A program made the translations under genes and the position numbers. Under the pieces are notes generated by a model that worked only from the letters and a program-made list of their open reading frames with translations, was not told the DNA's origin and made no database searches. From Micromonospora echinospora (GTDB lineage Bacteria > Actinomycetota > Actinomycetes > Mycobacteriales > Micromonosporaceae), in the NCBI RefSeq assembly GCF_014203425.1, contig NZ_JACHJC010000001.1, positions 2,232,001-2,296,000 on the forward strand: DNA of 64,000 bases. Reading direction: 5' to 3'. Below, piece after piece: positions 45,248 to 55,329 of the stretch. How positions within the stretch are numbered: position 1 is the first letter of the stretch; each line of letters opens with the position of its first letter.

Positions 45248-47803
45248 GTGACCACCGTCGAACAACCCGTGGACGTGCTGCTCAGCGACGGCACGACCGT
45301 CCAGCTGCGACAGATCCGTCCCGAGGACGCGCCCGAGATCGTGGCCATGCACGGCCGCTTCTCCGAGCGCACCCGCTACCTGCGCTACTTCTCGCCGTAC
45401 CCGCGCATCCCGGAACGTGACCTGAAGCGCTTCGTCAACGTCGACCACCGCGACCGCGAGGCGTTCGTGGTGCTCGCCGGCGAGCGGATCGTCGCCGTCG
45501 GCCGGTACGAGCGCCTCGGCCCCGCCTCGCCCGAGGCCGAGGTGGCGTTCGTGGTCGAGGACGCCTACCAGGGCCGGGGCATCGGCTCGGTGCTGCTGGA
45601 GCACCTGGCCGACGCGGCCGGGCGCAACGGCATCGTGCACTTCGTCGCGGAGGTGCTGCCCGCGAACGGCACCATGCTGCGCGTCTTCGCCGACTTCGGC
45701 TACCAGGTCCAGCGCCAGTACGCCGACGGCGTGGTGCACCTGAGCTTCCCGATCGCGCCGACCGAGGCGACCCTGGAGGTGCAGCGCGGCCGGGAGCACC
45801 GCACCGAGGCGCGCTCGATCGCCCGGCTGCTCGCCCCGCGCGGCATCGCCGTCTACGGCGCCAGCACCACCGGGCAGGGCGTCGGCGCGGCGCTGCTCGG
45901 GCACCTGCGCGACGGGGGGTTCACCGGCGCGATCGTGCCGGTGCACCCGAGCGCGTCGACAGTGGCGGGGCTGCCCGCGTACCCGTCGGCGGCCGACGCC
46001 GGTCAGGACGTCGACCTGGCGGTGGTGGCGGTCCCGCCGGACGCGGTGACCGACGTGGTGCGCGACGCCGCACGCGCGGGCGCGCACGGGCTGGTGGTGA
46101 TCTCGGCCGGGTTCGCCGAGTCCGGGCCGGCCGGCGCGGCAGCGCAGCGCGCGCTGGTCCGCGCCGCGCACCTGGCCGGCATGCGGGTGGTCGGACCGAA
46201 CTGCCTCGGCGTCGCCAACACCGACTCGGCGGTACGCCTCAACGCCACGCTCGCCCCGGTGCTGCCCGCGGCGGGCCGGGTCGGCGTGTTCAGCCAGTCC
46301 GGCGCGTTCGGGGTGGCGCTGCTCGCCGAGGCGTCCCGCCGTGGGCTCGGGCTGTCCAGCTTCGTGTCGGCCGGCAACCGGGCCGACGTGTCCGGCAACG
46401 ACCTGCTCCAGTACTGGCAGGACGATCCGTCCACCGACGTCATCACGCTCTACCTGGAGACGTTCGGCAACCCGCGCAAGTTCGCCCGGCTGGCCCGGCG
46501 CATCGGCCGCAGCAAGCCGGTGGTGGCGCTCGCCTCGCTGGCCCGGCCGCCGGGCGTGGGGGAGGCGCCCGCGCTGGACGCGGCTGCGGTGAGCGCGCTG
46601 TTCGCCCAGTCCGGCGTGATCCGGGTGGACACCGTGTCCGAGCTGCTCGACGTCGGTGTGCTGCTGGCGCACCAGCCGTTGCCGGCCGGGCGGCGGGTCG
46701 CGGTGGTGGGCAACTCCTCGGCGCTGACCGGGCTGGCCGCGACCGCCTGCGCGGCCCAGGGGCTGGCGGTGGCCGACGGGTACCCGCAGGACGTCGGGCC
46801 GAGCGCCGGGGCCGCCGCGTACGCCGCCGCGCTCGGTGACGCCGTGGCCGACGAGCGGGTGGACGCCGTGGTGGCGGTGTTCGCGCCGCCGTTGCCGGGG
46901 CAGCTCGCCGACCCGGTGGCCGACTTCGCGGCGGCGCTGCCCGACGCGCGGGTCACCGGCAAGCCGGTGGTGGCGACGTTCCTCGCCGGACTGGTGCCGG
47001 CCGGGGTGCCGGCGTACCCGAGCGTCGAGGAGGCGGTGCGCGCGCTGGGCCGGGTCACCGCGTACGCCGACTGGCTGCGGCGGCCGCCCGGTGTGCTGCC
47101 GGAACTGCCAGACGTGGACCGGACGGCGGGGCACGCCGCGCTGCGTCCCGACGGTGCCGACGCGGCGGCGCTGCTGCGCGCGTACGGGATCGACGTGGTG
47201 GAGTCGGTCCCCGCCGGCACAGCCGGGGAGGTGCTGGCGGCGGCCGAGCGGCTCGGCTGGCCGGTGGCGCTCAAGGCCGCCGCGCCCGGCCTGCGGCACC
47301 GCCTCGACCTGGGCGCGGTACGCCTCGACCTGGCCGACGCCGCCGCGCTGCGCCGCGCGTACGCCGAGATGGTGCCGGTGTTCGGCGCGGAGGTGCTGGT
47401 CCAGCCGATGGTCGCGCCCGGCGTGGCGTGCGTGGTGGAGCTGGTGGAGGATCCGGCGTTCGGGCCGGTGGTCGGGTTCGGGCTCGGCGGTGTGGCCACC
47501 GAGCTGCTCGGCGACCGGGCCTGGCGGGCGGTGCCGCTGACCGACCGGGACGCCGCCGAGCTGGTCGACGAGCCCCGGGCCGCGCCGCTGCTGCACGGGC
47601 ACCGGGGCGCCGCGCCGGTGGACCGGGCGGCCCTGGTCGACCTGCTGGTGCGGGTCGGGCGGCTCGCCGACGAGCAGCCGCGGGTGCGGTCGCTCACGCT
47701 CAACCCGGTGCTGGCCCGGCCGGACGGCATCTCGGTGCTGCACGCCACTGTGCGCACCGGCGCGGAGGTCGCCCGCCCGGACACCGGCCCCCGCCGCTTG
47801 TAA
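45248..47803 (+). CDS. Protein lysine acetyltransferase: GNAT fused to NDP-forming acyl-CoA synthetase
   Basis: An 851-residue multidomain protein. The N-terminal GNAT domain (about 15-170) has the acetyl-CoA loop YQGRGIGSVLLEHL. The middle is a CoA-binding/ligase-like region (about 190-650; GIAVYGASTTGQG, VGPNCLGVANT, GVFSQSGAFGVALL) and the C-terminus is ATP-grasp-like (about 670-851). The order, GNAT first, is that of Streptomyces lividans PatA, which acetylates and inactivates acyl-CoA synthetases. GTG at 45248. The TAA stop is the first three bases of a dispersed repeat. Confidence 0.92.
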   Translation: MTTVEQPVDVLLSDGTTVQLRQIRPEDAPEIVAMHGRFSERTRYLRYFSPYPRIPERDLKRFVNVDHRDREAFVVLAGERIVAVGRYERLGPASPEAEVAFVVEDAYQGRGIGSVLLEHLADAAGRNGIVHFVAEVLPANGTMLRVFADFGYQVQRQYADGVVHLSFPIAPTEATLEVQRGREHRTEARSIARLLAPRGIAVYGASTTGQGVGAALLGHLRDGGFTGAIVPVHPSASTVAGLPAYPSAADAGQDVDLAVVAVPPDAVTDVVRDAARAGAHGLVVISAGFAESGPAGAAAQRALVRAAHLAGMRVVGPNCLGVANTDSAVRLNATLAPVLPAAGRVGVFSQSGAFGVALLAEASRRGLGLSSFVSAGNRADVSGNDLLQYWQDDPSTDVITLYLETFGNPRKFARLARRIGRSKPVVALASLARPPGVGEAPALDAAAVSALFAQSGVIRVDTVSELLDVGVLLAHQPLPAGRRVAVVGNSSALTGLAATACAAQGLAVADGYPQDVGPSAGAAAYAAALGDAVADERVDAVVAVFAPPLPGQLADPVADFAAALPDARVTGKPVVATFLAGLVPAGVPAYPSVEEAVRALGRVTAYADWLRRPPGVLPELPDVDRTAGHAALRPDGADAAALLRAYGIDVVESVPAGTAGEVLAAAERLGWPVALKAAAPGLRHRLDLGAVRLDLADAAALRRAYAEMVPVFGAEVLVQPMVAPGVACVVELVEDPAFGPVVGFGLGGVATELLGDRAWRAVPLTDRDAAELVDEPRAAPLLHGHRGAAPVDRAALVDLLVRVGRLADEQPRVRSLTLNPVLARPDGISVLHATVRTGAEVARPDTGPRRL

Positions 47804-47853
47804 GGAAGGGCCCCTTCTTAACGCCTCAGGTAGAGAAAGGGCCCCTTCTTAAC
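47801..47853 (+). repeat. 48-bp dispersed intergenic element, copy 3
   Basis: Units AAGGGCCCCTTCTTAAC occur at 47806-47822 and 47837-47853 (identical, 31-bp period) with linker GCCTCAGGTAGAGA. The upstream extension TAAGGA begins with the stop codon of the acetyltransferase gene. Confidence 0.88.
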
Positions 47854-47908
47854 AGCGCCCAGCCGCGCGCGGGCGCCGCAGCGCCCGACCGCGCGCGCTC
47901 CACAAGGC

Positions 47909-48316
47909 TCAGCCGCGTTCGGAGATCTGCTGCACCGCCCACTCGTTGCCGTCCGGGTCGCGGAGGAAGACGAAGCCGACGTTGTCCAGCGGATGCGGCA
48001 CCGGACGCGGGTTCTTGCCGAGCACCTGGATCTCGCTCACGTCAACGCCCCGCTCGACCAGCTCGGCGTGCGCCCGTTCCAGGTCGGCCACGACGAGTTG
48101 CAGGCCCTTGAGTGACCCCGGCGGCATCTCCGGTACGACGCCACGGCCGAGCACTATCGAGCAGCCGGAGCCCGGGGGTGTGAGTTGGACGATCCGCCCC
48201 GCGCCGCCCAGATCCGTGTCGTGGTCGACGGCGAAGCCGAGCCGTTCGGCGTAGAACTCCTTGGCCCGGTCCACGTCGGAGACCGGTACGACTACCACTT
48301 CCAGCGTCCAGTTCAC
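47909..48316 (-). CDS. VOC-family (glyoxalase-like) protein
   Basis: A 135-residue VOC protein: MNWTLEVVVVPVSDVDRAKEFYAERLGFAVDHDTDLG, then FVFLRDPDGNEWAVQQIS with the usual C-terminal metal-ligand region. Substrate unknown. The GTG overlaps the upstream stop (GTGA), making it the third gene of an ArsR-SRPBCC-VOC operon. Confidence 0.9.
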   Translation of the reverse strand: MNWTLEVVVVPVSDVDRAKEFYAERLGFAVDHDTDLGGAGRIVQLTPPGSGCSIVLGRGVVPEMPPGSLKGLQLVVADLERAHAELVERGVDVSEIQVLGKNPRPVPHPLDNVGFVFLRDPDGNEWAVQQISERG

Positions 48317-48804
48317 GATGTCGCTCCTGTCGTCGTATTGGTGTGCAGTACGGCCGTGAGCCGGTCGAACGCCTCGGCCAGGCCGCGGGTCATCGGGTAG
48401 CGCAGGACCGTGTCGCGGCCCTGCGTGGTGGCGTATCGCAGGTGGGTGACGACTGTGGTCCGGCCGGCCGAGCCGGTGAAGTCGTGGCGTACGAGCGTCT
48501 CGCCCGGGTAGGACTGGTCGTCGAAGAGTTCGGTGCAGACCAGGCGCGCCGGCACGTCGATCTCCCGGTACGTGCCGCCCTGTGCCATCAGGTCGCCCTG
48601 CGGCCCGCGGGAGACGAACCGCCAGCGCCCGCCCACCCGCAGGTCCACCTCGCACTCGACGAGGTGCCAGCCGCGCGCGCCCCACCAGCGCATCAGCAGC
48701 TCGGGGCGGGTGAATGCGGCGAACACCAGGTGCCGGGGGGCGGCGAAGTCGCGGCTGAGCCGGATCTCCCGGTCGCCGTGCAGGGTCACGGCCAGGCCGT
48801 TCAC
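48313..48804 (-). CDS. SRPBCC (AHSA1-like) protein
   Basis: A 163-residue START/SRPBCC protein: LSRDFAAPRHLVFAAFTRPELLMRWWGARGW is the classic AHSA1-like N-terminus, followed by VGGRWRFVSRGPQGD. Such proteins bind hydrophobic ligands and are very often paired with an ArsR regulator, as here. The GTG at 48804 overlaps the ArsR stop. Ligand unknown. Confidence 0.9.
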   Translation of the reverse strand: MNGLAVTLHGDREIRLSRDFAAPRHLVFAAFTRPELLMRWWGARGWHLVECEVDLRVGGRWRFVSRGPQGDLMAQGGTYREIDVPARLVCTELFDDQSYPGETLVRHDFTGSAGRTTVVTHLRYATTQGRDTVLRYPMTRGLAEAFDRLTAVLHTNTTTGATS

Positions 48805-49142
48805 CGCTGCTCCCCGGCGGTCAGCTCGGCGAGCACCTCGTCCAGGCGCGCGTAGCTCTCGGCCCAGTAGTCCCGGTAGTCCGCCAGCCACGCGACGGCC
48901 TCCCGCAGCGGCCGGGCGTCGAGCCGGCAGGGGCGGCGCTGCGCGTCCCGGCCCCGGGTGACCAGGCCGGCGCGTTCGAGCACCTTGAGGTGCTTGGAGA
49001 CGGCCGGCTGGCTCATCGCGAAGGGCTCGGCCAGCTCGGTGACTGTGGCCTCCCCGGCGGCCAGCCGGGCGAGGATGGCCCGCCGGGTGGGGTCGGCGAG
49101 CGCGGCGAAGGTGGCGTCGAGTAGATCCGGTGGCACGTTCAT
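48801..49142 (-). CDS. ArsR-family regulator
   Basis: A 113-residue winged-helix repressor: FAALADPTRRAILARLAAGEATVTELAEPFAMSQPAVSKHLKVLERAGLV. It lacks the CxC metal motif, so it is of the SdpR-like, non-metal type found with SRPBCC genes. An ATG at 49142 sits only two bases after AGGAGG, so a GTG at 49136 (eight-base spacing) may be the true start. A palindrome overlapping the ribosome-site region suggests autorepression. Confidence 0.9.
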   Translation of the reverse strand: MNVPPDLLDATFAALADPTRRAILARLAAGEATVTELAEPFAMSQPAVSKHLKVLERAGLVTRGRDAQRRPCRLDARPLREAVAWLADYRDYWAESYARLDEVLAELTAGEQR

Positions 49143-49148
49143 AACCTC

Positions 49149-49164
49149 CTGGTTGTGTAACCAG
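49149..49164. promoter_or_regulatory. Candidate ArsR operator
   Basis: CTGGTTGTGTAACCAG is a perfect 6-bp inverted repeat (CTGGTT/AACCAG) around GTGT. It lies 7-22 bp upstream of the ArsR start and just downstream of a TATAGA -10-like box on the minus strand, the position expected for autoregulation. Confidence 0.55.
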
Positions 49165-49199
49165 TCGGTTCTATACGGCGGGAGCGCCCAGGTCAAGCG

Positions 49200-49232
49200 C
49201 GACAGGCCCCGGCGAACCGCCGGGGCCTGTCG
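49200..49232. terminator. Terminator downstream of sigB-type gene
   Basis: A perfect 15-bp stem (49200-49214 and 49218-49232) around AAC lies 14 bp beyond the sigma-factor stop codon. Confidence 0.85.
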
Positions 49233-49245
49233 AGGTAGGGGTGGA

Positions 49246-50232
49246 TCAGCAGGCGTACGCCTCCAGCCGGTTCGCCCGCTCCGGGTCGCGCAGCTTCAGC
49301 AGCGTCACCTTCTCGATCTGCCGGATCCGCTCCCGGGACAGCCCGAACTCGCGGCCCACCTCGTCCAGCGTGCGCTGCCGGCCGTCGTCCAGACCGAAGC
49401 GCAGCCGGATCACCGCCTGCTCCCGCTGGGACAGCGTGGCCAGCACGATGCGGACCTCGTTGCGCAACTCGCCGTTTGTGGCGGCGTCACCGGGCTCGGT
49501 ACGCGGGTCGACGGCGGCGACGAAGTCGCCGAGCGCGCTCTCGCCGTCCTCGCCGACGGCCTGGTCCAGGCTGACCGGCTCCCGGTCGTAGGAGATCAGC
49601 TCGATCACCTGGAACTCGGGGATCTCCAGCGCCTTGGCCACCTCGCTCACGGTGGGCTCGCGACCCAGCGACACCGACAGCTCGCGGCGCACCCGGACCA
49701 TCCGGTTGACCTGCTCGACCATGTGCACGGGGATGCGGATGGTGCGGGCCTGGTCGGCCATGGCGCGGGTGATGGCCTGGCGGATCCACCAGGTGGCGTA
49801 GGTGGAGAACTTGTAGCCCTTGGTGTAGTCGAACTTCTCGACGGCGCGGATGAGGCCGAGGTTGCCTTCCTGGATGAGGTCGAGGAAGGCCATGCCGCGG
49901 CCGGTGTAGCGCTTGGCGATGCTCACCACCAGCCGCAGGTTCGCCTCCAGCAGGTGGTCCTTGGCGGCGCGGCCCTCGGCCGCGATCAGCGCCAGGTCCG
50001 CGCGCAGCTCGGCGGAGACGGGGGTGCAGGTGGCCAGCTTCTCCTCGGCGAAGAGGCCGGCCTCGATCCGCTTGCTCAGCTCGACCTCCTGCGCCGCGGT
50101 GAGCAGCTTGGTGCGGCCGATGCCGTTCAGGTACGCCCGGACCAGGTCGGTGGAGACGCCGCGCTCGTCGGTGGCGTCGAGGTCCGTGAGGGTGACGTCC
50201 ATGTCCTGGTGCTCGATCATCTGCTGGGTCAT
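49246..50232 (-). CDS. sigB: Group 2 (SigB/Hrd-type) sigma-70 factor
   Basis: A 328-residue principal-like sigma factor. Region 1.2 is [30 protein letters not shown], regions 2.1-2.4 include [21 protein letters not shown] and [15 protein letters not shown], and region 4.2 is [20 protein letters not shown]. It lacks the long N-terminal 1.1 extension of SigA. It should recognise the same promoters as SigA in stationary phase or stress. A 204-bp stretch covering region 2 is identical at DNA level to the sigA gene at the right end of the window. ATG at 50232 follows GGGGAG. Confidence 0.93.
   Translation of the reverse strand: MTQQMIEHQDMDVTLTDLDATDERGVSTDLVRAYLNGIGRTKLLTAAQEVELSKRIEAGLFAEEKLATCTPVSAELRADLALIAAEGRAAKDHLLEANLRLVVSIAKRYTGRGMAFLDLIQEGNLGLIRAVEKFDYTKGYKFSTYATWWIRQAITRAMADQARTIRIPVHMVEQVNRMVRVRRELSVSLGREPTVSEVAKALEIPEFQVIELISYDREPVSLDQAVGEDGESALGDFVAAVDPRTEPGDAATNGELRNEVRIVLATLSQREQAVIRLRFGLDDGRQRTLDEVGREFGLSRERIRQIEKVTLLKLRDPERANRLEAYAC
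49714..49917 (-). repeat. 204-bp tract identical to sigA
   Basis: Every base, including synonymous sites, equals 63575-63778 on the same strand (offset 13,861 bp). The tract encodes regions 2.1 to the start of 3.0. Identity stops abruptly at both ends, which suggests recent gene conversion. Confidence 0.9.
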
Positions 50233-50452
50233 CTCTGTTCTCCCCGTGTCCGACGTGCCTACCGGTCCCGTGCCGCCCAGGCGGTGCTGGCCGATGACAA
50301 ACAGCTTGGCGGTCGGGGCGTGAGACGGGAGTGAGGCGATCGGGGAACCGACAGGAATCCGGTGTGGAATCCGCGTGCCGCTTGCCCGGCGCGGTTACCG
50401 TGCCAGCGACCGGCCGTCGGGGCCGGACCCGTACGGACGATCGGAGAACGTG

Positions 50453-51241
50453 GTGGTCTTCAAGCGGCTCATGCAGGCGATGGGTGTGGGCGGACCGTCC
50501 GTGGAGACGGTGCTCGCCAACCCCAACTGCCGCCCCGGCGGTGTGCTGGAGGGCCGGATCCAGGTGATCGGCGGCGACCACCCGGTGGACGTCAGCTACG
50601 TCGCGCTCGGCCTGGTCACCCGGGTCGAGGTGGAGAGCTCCGACTCCGAGTACGACGTCAACCAGGAGTTCGGCCGCGCCCAGATGACCGGCCCGTTCCG
50701 GCTGGAGCCGGGGCAGCGTCACGAGGTGCCGTTCCGCTACCAGGTGCCCTGGGAGACGCCGCTGACCGATCTGTACGGCCAGCACCTGCACGGCATGACA
50801 ATGGGCCTGCGTACCGAGCTGGAGGTGGCCCGCGCGGTGGACAAGGGCGACATGGACGCCGTGTCGGTGCATCCGCTGCCCGCCCACGAGCGGCTGCTGG
50901 AGGCGCTGCTGCGGCTGGGCTTCCGCTTCGCGCGCGCCGACGTCGAGCGTGGGCACATCTATGGCGTACGCCAGCAGTTGCCCTTCTACCAGGAGATCGA
51001 GTTCTACCCGGCGCCGCAGTACGCGGGCGCGATGAACCAGCTGGAGGTCACCTTCGTCACCGACCCGCAGCAGGTGCACGTGGTGCTGGAGCTGGACAAG
51101 CGGGGCGGCCTGTTCACCGAGGGCCGCGACGCGTTCGGACGGTTCACGGTGGACCACGCCACGGCGGACCGCACCGACTGGGCCGCCCATCTCGACGGCT
51201 GGCTGCGGCAGTCGCTGTCCCGCCGAGGGCTGTTCTCCTAG
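50453..51241 (+). CDS. Spo0M-like sporulation protein
   Basis: A 262-residue arrestin-fold Spo0M family protein: MVFKRLMQAMGVGGPSVETVL, GGVLEGRIQVIGGDHPVDVSYVALGL and PFRYQVPWETPLTDLYG. In Bacillus Spo0M influences sporulation and cell division; in actinomycetes its role is unclear. Two adjacent GTG codons occur; the second (50453) has the better distance from GGAG. It is convergent with dtd, with 6 bp between stops. Confidence 0.88.
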   Translation: MVFKRLMQAMGVGGPSVETVLANPNCRPGGVLEGRIQVIGGDHPVDVSYVALGLVTRVEVESSDSEYDVNQEFGRAQMTGPFRLEPGQRHEVPFRYQVPWETPLTDLYGQHLHGMTMGLRTELEVARAVDKGDMDAVSVHPLPAHERLLEALLRLGFRFARADVERGHIYGVRQQLPFYQEIEFYPAPQYAGAMNQLEVTFVTDPQQVHVVLELDKRGGLFTEGRDAFGRFTVDHATADRTDWAAHLDGWLRQSLSRRGLFS

Positions 51242-51247
51242 TCCGCC

Positions 51248-51669
<422 letters not shown>

Positions 51670-51670
<1 letters not shown>

Positions 51671-53154
51671 CAGTCGGTCACCGGCTCGACGATGCCGCGC
51701 TCGACCAGGTGCGCCACGATCGGCCCGGCCGCCTCGGCCAGCTCGTCCGGCGTCACGTCGTGCGCGGCGGCCAGCAGGGCGAGCTGGTCGCGCAGCGGCA
51801 GCCGGCCGTCGGCGCCGCCGACCAGGGCGAGCACCAGCGGGTCGATCTCCTCCGACCAGCGCAGCCCGCGCGGCATGGCCAGGACCTGCCGGTCCACCGC
51901 CCAGCCGTCGTCGCCCATGGTGGCCTCCTGCCGCAGCTGGAGCCCGTCGGCGGCGCGGTAGCGGGCGGCGAGCAGGCCCTCGGTGTCCCGGGCGTGCAGC
52001 CAGTCCTGGCGGGTGAACCACTCGCCGATCCGGTCGCCGAGCGGCGGCTCGACCCGCTGGCGCAGGTCCTCCACCCGGACGATCGGCTGCTCGTGGCCGG
52101 AGCGGCGCAGCGAGACGATGCCGAAGCCGATCGCCTCGACCTTGTGCGCGTCGAACCAGTCCAGCCAGGACGCCATCCGCTGCGGGTCGGCGCTCTCGCC
52201 GACGTCGGTCAGCCAGAGGTTCACGTACGCCATCGGGTCGGCCACCTCACGCTGGATGACCCAGGCGTCCAGGCCGGTGCCGGCGAACCAGCCGGTGACC
52301 CGCTCGGCCCAGTCCTCGCCGGTGACGTGCACCCAGTTCGCCAGGTACTGCATGGTGCCGCCCTCGGTGAGCAGGTCCGGCGCGGCGGCGGCCAGTTCCG
52401 CGCCGATCGCGTCGCCGACCCGCCCGGAGTCGCGGTAGACGTGCGTGGTGGTGCCCGGCCCGACCACGAACGGCGGGTTGCTGACCACCAGGTCGAAGCG
52501 GCGTCCGGCCACCGGGGCGACCATGTCGCCGCGCAGCAGCTCCCAGTCCTGCCCGTTGAGGGCGGCGGTGGTGGCGGCGAAGCGCAGCGCCCGCTCGGAG
52601 ACGTCGGTGGCGGTGACCCGGCGGGCGTGGGTGCCCAGGTGCAGCGCCTGCACGCCGGAGCCGGTGCCGAGGTCGAGCGCGGTGTCCACGGTCGGGCGTA
52701 CCGCCGCCGAGATCAGCGTCTGGGTGGCGCCGCCGATGCCCAGCACGTGCTCGGCGTGCAGCGGCCGGCCGGGCCGGGCGCTGGCGGGCACGTCGGCGAG
52801 CACCCACCAGTCGTCGCCGTACGGCTCCAGGTCGACCCCGGCGCGCAGGCCGTCGCCGTGCCGCTCGACGATGCCCCCGGCGAGCGCCTCGTCCACCGTC
52901 AGCGGGGCCAGCGCGGCGGCCACCGCCGCCTCCGGCTCGATCTGGTCGCAGATGAAGACGCGGATCAGCGTGGCCAGCCGGTCCCGGTCCTCGGTGGCGC
53001 GCAGCGCGGCCCGGTGGTCGTTGCGGGCCACCCCGCCGGTGGCCCGCGGGCCCAGCCGGTCGGCGATGCCGTTGGCGGTGAAGCGGGCAAGCGTGAGCGC
53101 GGTGCGCAGCGCGTCGACCCCGGCGGGGGAGAGCAGCATGTCGTGACGGTTCAC
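51670..53154 (-). CDS. Actinobacterial methyltransferase with NPPF motif
   Basis: A 494-residue protein. The central SAM-binding domain has motif [16 protein letters not shown] and the catalytic motif SNPPFV typical of N5-glutamine or N6-adenine methyltransferases (PrmC-like). A 130-residue N-terminal domain and a C-terminal winged-helix-like region ([22 protein letters not shown]...) are specific to this actinobacterial group. The target is unknown; possibly release factors, a ribosomal protein or rRNA. The GTG at 53154 follows AGGA. It is coupled to dtd. Confidence 0.85.
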
Positions 53155-53335
53155 GTGCTCATCCTGCCTCGGGCGTCGTCCGCCGTGACGCGCACCCGCC
53201 GATCCATAACGTGAACCGCATCTATAGGCAGCTATCTCTTTTATGTGTGTCGATCTATGGCTAGCATTCCTGCCAACATCCGTCGATGGGGTGATCCGGG
53301 CACAAACCGGGCCGCCCCGGTAGGGAGTCCAGACG

Positions 53336-54556
53336 ATGCCCGACGTGTCCCTTCCCCGGCGGCGCGCGCTGCGTGCGCTCGCCGTCACGGCCGCCGCCGC
53401 GGCCTTCGCCGCCGCCGCCTCCACGCCCGCTCTCGCCGCGCCCACCGGGGAGGTCCGGTACGCCGGTGCCGCCGACGCCGTCAGCGGCAGCTACGTGGTC
53501 GTGCTCAAGGGCGACGCGGTCGGCACCGCGAACACCCTCGCCGCCCGTACCGCCGTGCCGGACCGGGCCGCCGGCCTGGCCAAGCGCTACGGCGGCAACG
53601 TCGGCACGGTGTGGAGCTCCGCCCTCACCGGCTACAGCGCGAAGATGACCGCCGCCCAGGCGCGCCGGCTCGCGGCCGACCCGGCCGTCGCGTACGTCGA
53701 GCAGGACCGCGTCATGACCACCCAGGGCACCCAGACCGGGGCCACCTGGGGCCTGGACCGGATCGACCAGCGCAACCTGCCGCTGAACAGCACCTTCACC
53801 TACCCGAACACCGCCAGCAACGTGCGCGCCTACATCATCGACACGGGCATCCGCACCACGCACAGCGACTTCGGCGGCCGGGCCACCTGGGGCACCAACA
53901 CGGTGGACACCAACAACACCGACTGCAACGGCCACGGCACGCACGTCGCCGGCACGGTCGGCGGCACCAAGTACGGCGTGGCCAAGAGCGTGCGCCTGGT
54001 CGCCGTCAAGGTGCTCAACTGCTCCGGCAGCGGCACCACCGCCGGTGTGATCAGCGGCGTCAACTGGGTCACCTCGAACGCGGTGAAGCCGGCCGTGGCC
54101 AACATGAGCCTCGGCGGTGGCGCCAGCACCACGCTGGACAACGCGGTGGCCAACTCGATCAACTCCGGCATCACGTACGCGCTCGCGGCCGGCAACTCCA
54201 GCGCCAACGCGTGCAACTCCTCGCCGGCCCGGGTCGCCGCGGCGATCACGGTGGGTGCCACCACCAGCACCGACGCCCGTGCCTCCTACTCCAACTACGG
54301 CTCCTGCGTGGACATCTTCGCCCCGGGTTCGTCGATCACCTCGGCGTGGCGGACCAGCGACACCGCCACCAACTCGATCAGCGGCACCTCGATGGCGTCC
54401 CCGCACGTGGCCGGCGCGGCGGCGCTCGTGCTGTCCGCGAACACCTCCTACACCCCGGCTCAGGTGGCCAGCTACCTGACCAGCAACGCCACCACCGGCA
54501 AGGTGACCAGCCCGGGCTCGGGCTCGCCGAACCGGCTGCTCTTCGTCGTCAACTGA
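53336..54556 (+). CDS. Secreted subtilisin-family (S8) serine protease
   Basis: A 406-residue preproprotein. Signal peptide residues 1-34 (RRRALRALAVTAAAAAFAAAASTPALA), an I9 propeptide inhibitor to about 128 (SYVVVLKGDA...VAYVEQDR) and the catalytic domain. The triad is Asp169 (YIIDTGI), His200 (GHGTHVAG) and Ser352 (GTSMASPHVAG), and the oxyanion Asn is in AAGNSS. It has four cysteines, giving probable disulfides as in proteinase K. It is secreted and self-processed. The upstream 180 bp are AT-rich for this genome and hold the promoter. Confidence 0.95.
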   Translation: MPDVSLPRRRALRALAVTAAAAAFAAAASTPALAAPTGEVRYAGAADAVSGSYVVVLKGDAVGTANTLAARTAVPDRAAGLAKRYGGNVGTVWSSALTGYSAKMTAAQARRLAADPAVAYVEQDRVMTTQGTQTGATWGLDRIDQRNLPLNSTFTYPNTASNVRAYIIDTGIRTTHSDFGGRATWGTNTVDTNNTDCNGHGTHVAGTVGGTKYGVAKSVRLVAVKVLNCSGSGTTAGVISGVNWVTSNAVKPAVANMSLGGGASTTLDNAVANSINSGITYALAAGNSSANACNSSPARVAAAITVGATTSTDARASYSNYGSCVDIFAPGSSITSAWRTSDTATNSISGTSMASPHVAGAAALVLSANTSYTPAQVASYLTSNATTGKVTSPGSGSPNRLLFVVN

Positions 54557-54583
54557 CGACAGGGTGACCTGACCGAGCAGTGG

Positions 54584-54626
54584 GCCGCGGCCCGGTGGAC
54601 CTCCCAGGGGTCCGCCGGGCCGCGGC
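54584..54626. terminator. Terminator after the S8 protease gene
   Basis: An 18-bp stem (54584-54601 and 54609-54626) with one mismatch and a 7-nt loop lies 28 bp after the stop codon. Confidence 0.75.
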
Positions 54627-54682
54627 ACGTCGTCGGGGAGTCGGCGCCCCCGACCGCCGGGCGGGACGGCACTATGGTCCTC

Positions 54683-55258
54683 ATGACGCTCTCCCTGCCC
54701 ATCGACCCGCAGGCCAACGAGCTGCTGGCGCGCAGCCCGCTGGCCCTGCTCCTCGGCATGGTGCTCGACCAGCAGGTGCCGATGGAGAAGGCGTTCTCCT
54801 CCCCGTACGTGCTGGCGCAGCGGCTCGGCCACGAGCCGGACGCCGCCGAACTGGCCGGGTACGACCCGGAGGCGCTCGTGGAGCTCTTCGCCCGGCCGCC
54901 GGCGCTGCACCGCTTCCCCAAGGCGATGGCGGCCCGCGTGCAGGAGGTGTGCCGGACGCTCGTCGAGCGGTACGACGGCGACCCGGCCCGGCTCTGGTCG
55001 GACGTGGCCGACGGGCGGGAGCTGTTGCGCCGGGTCGGCGAGCTGCCCGGGTTCGGCCGGCAGAAGGCGCAGATCTTCGTGGCGCTGCTCGGGAAGCGGT
55101 TCGGGATCACCCCGGACGGCTGGCGCGAGGCGGCCGGCGACTACGGCGACGCGGACGCCCACCGGTCGGTCGCGGACGTGACCGATCCGGAGTCGCTGCG
55201 CCGGGTACGCGAGTTCAAGCAGCGGATGAAGGCGGAGGCGAAGGCCGCGAAGGGCTGA
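54683..55258 (+). CDS. HhH-GPD-type base excision repair protein
   Basis: A 191-residue helix-hairpin-helix protein: LGMVLDQQVPMEKAFSSPYVL at the front and LPGFGRQKAQIFVALLGKRFG, the hairpin-helix followed by the GPD-type loop. It belongs to an actinobacterial group related to endonuclease III/MutY but lacks the iron-sulfur cysteines. It is probably a DNA glycosylase of unknown specificity. An ATG at 54674 is an alternative start; neither has a ribosome site. Confidence 0.8.
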   Translation: MTLSLPIDPQANELLARSPLALLLGMVLDQQVPMEKAFSSPYVLAQRLGHEPDAAELAGYDPEALVELFARPPALHRFPKAMAARVQEVCRTLVERYDGDPARLWSDVADGRELLRRVGELPGFGRQKAQIFVALLGKRFGITPDGWREAAGDYGDADAHRSVADVTDPESLRRVREFKQRMKAEAKAAKG

Positions 55259-55329
55259 TCCGCGGCCCGCCGCCGCAACCGGCCCGCCGCCCCTGTCGTT
55301 TGTTGCCAGGACGGGGGACGGGGGCGACG

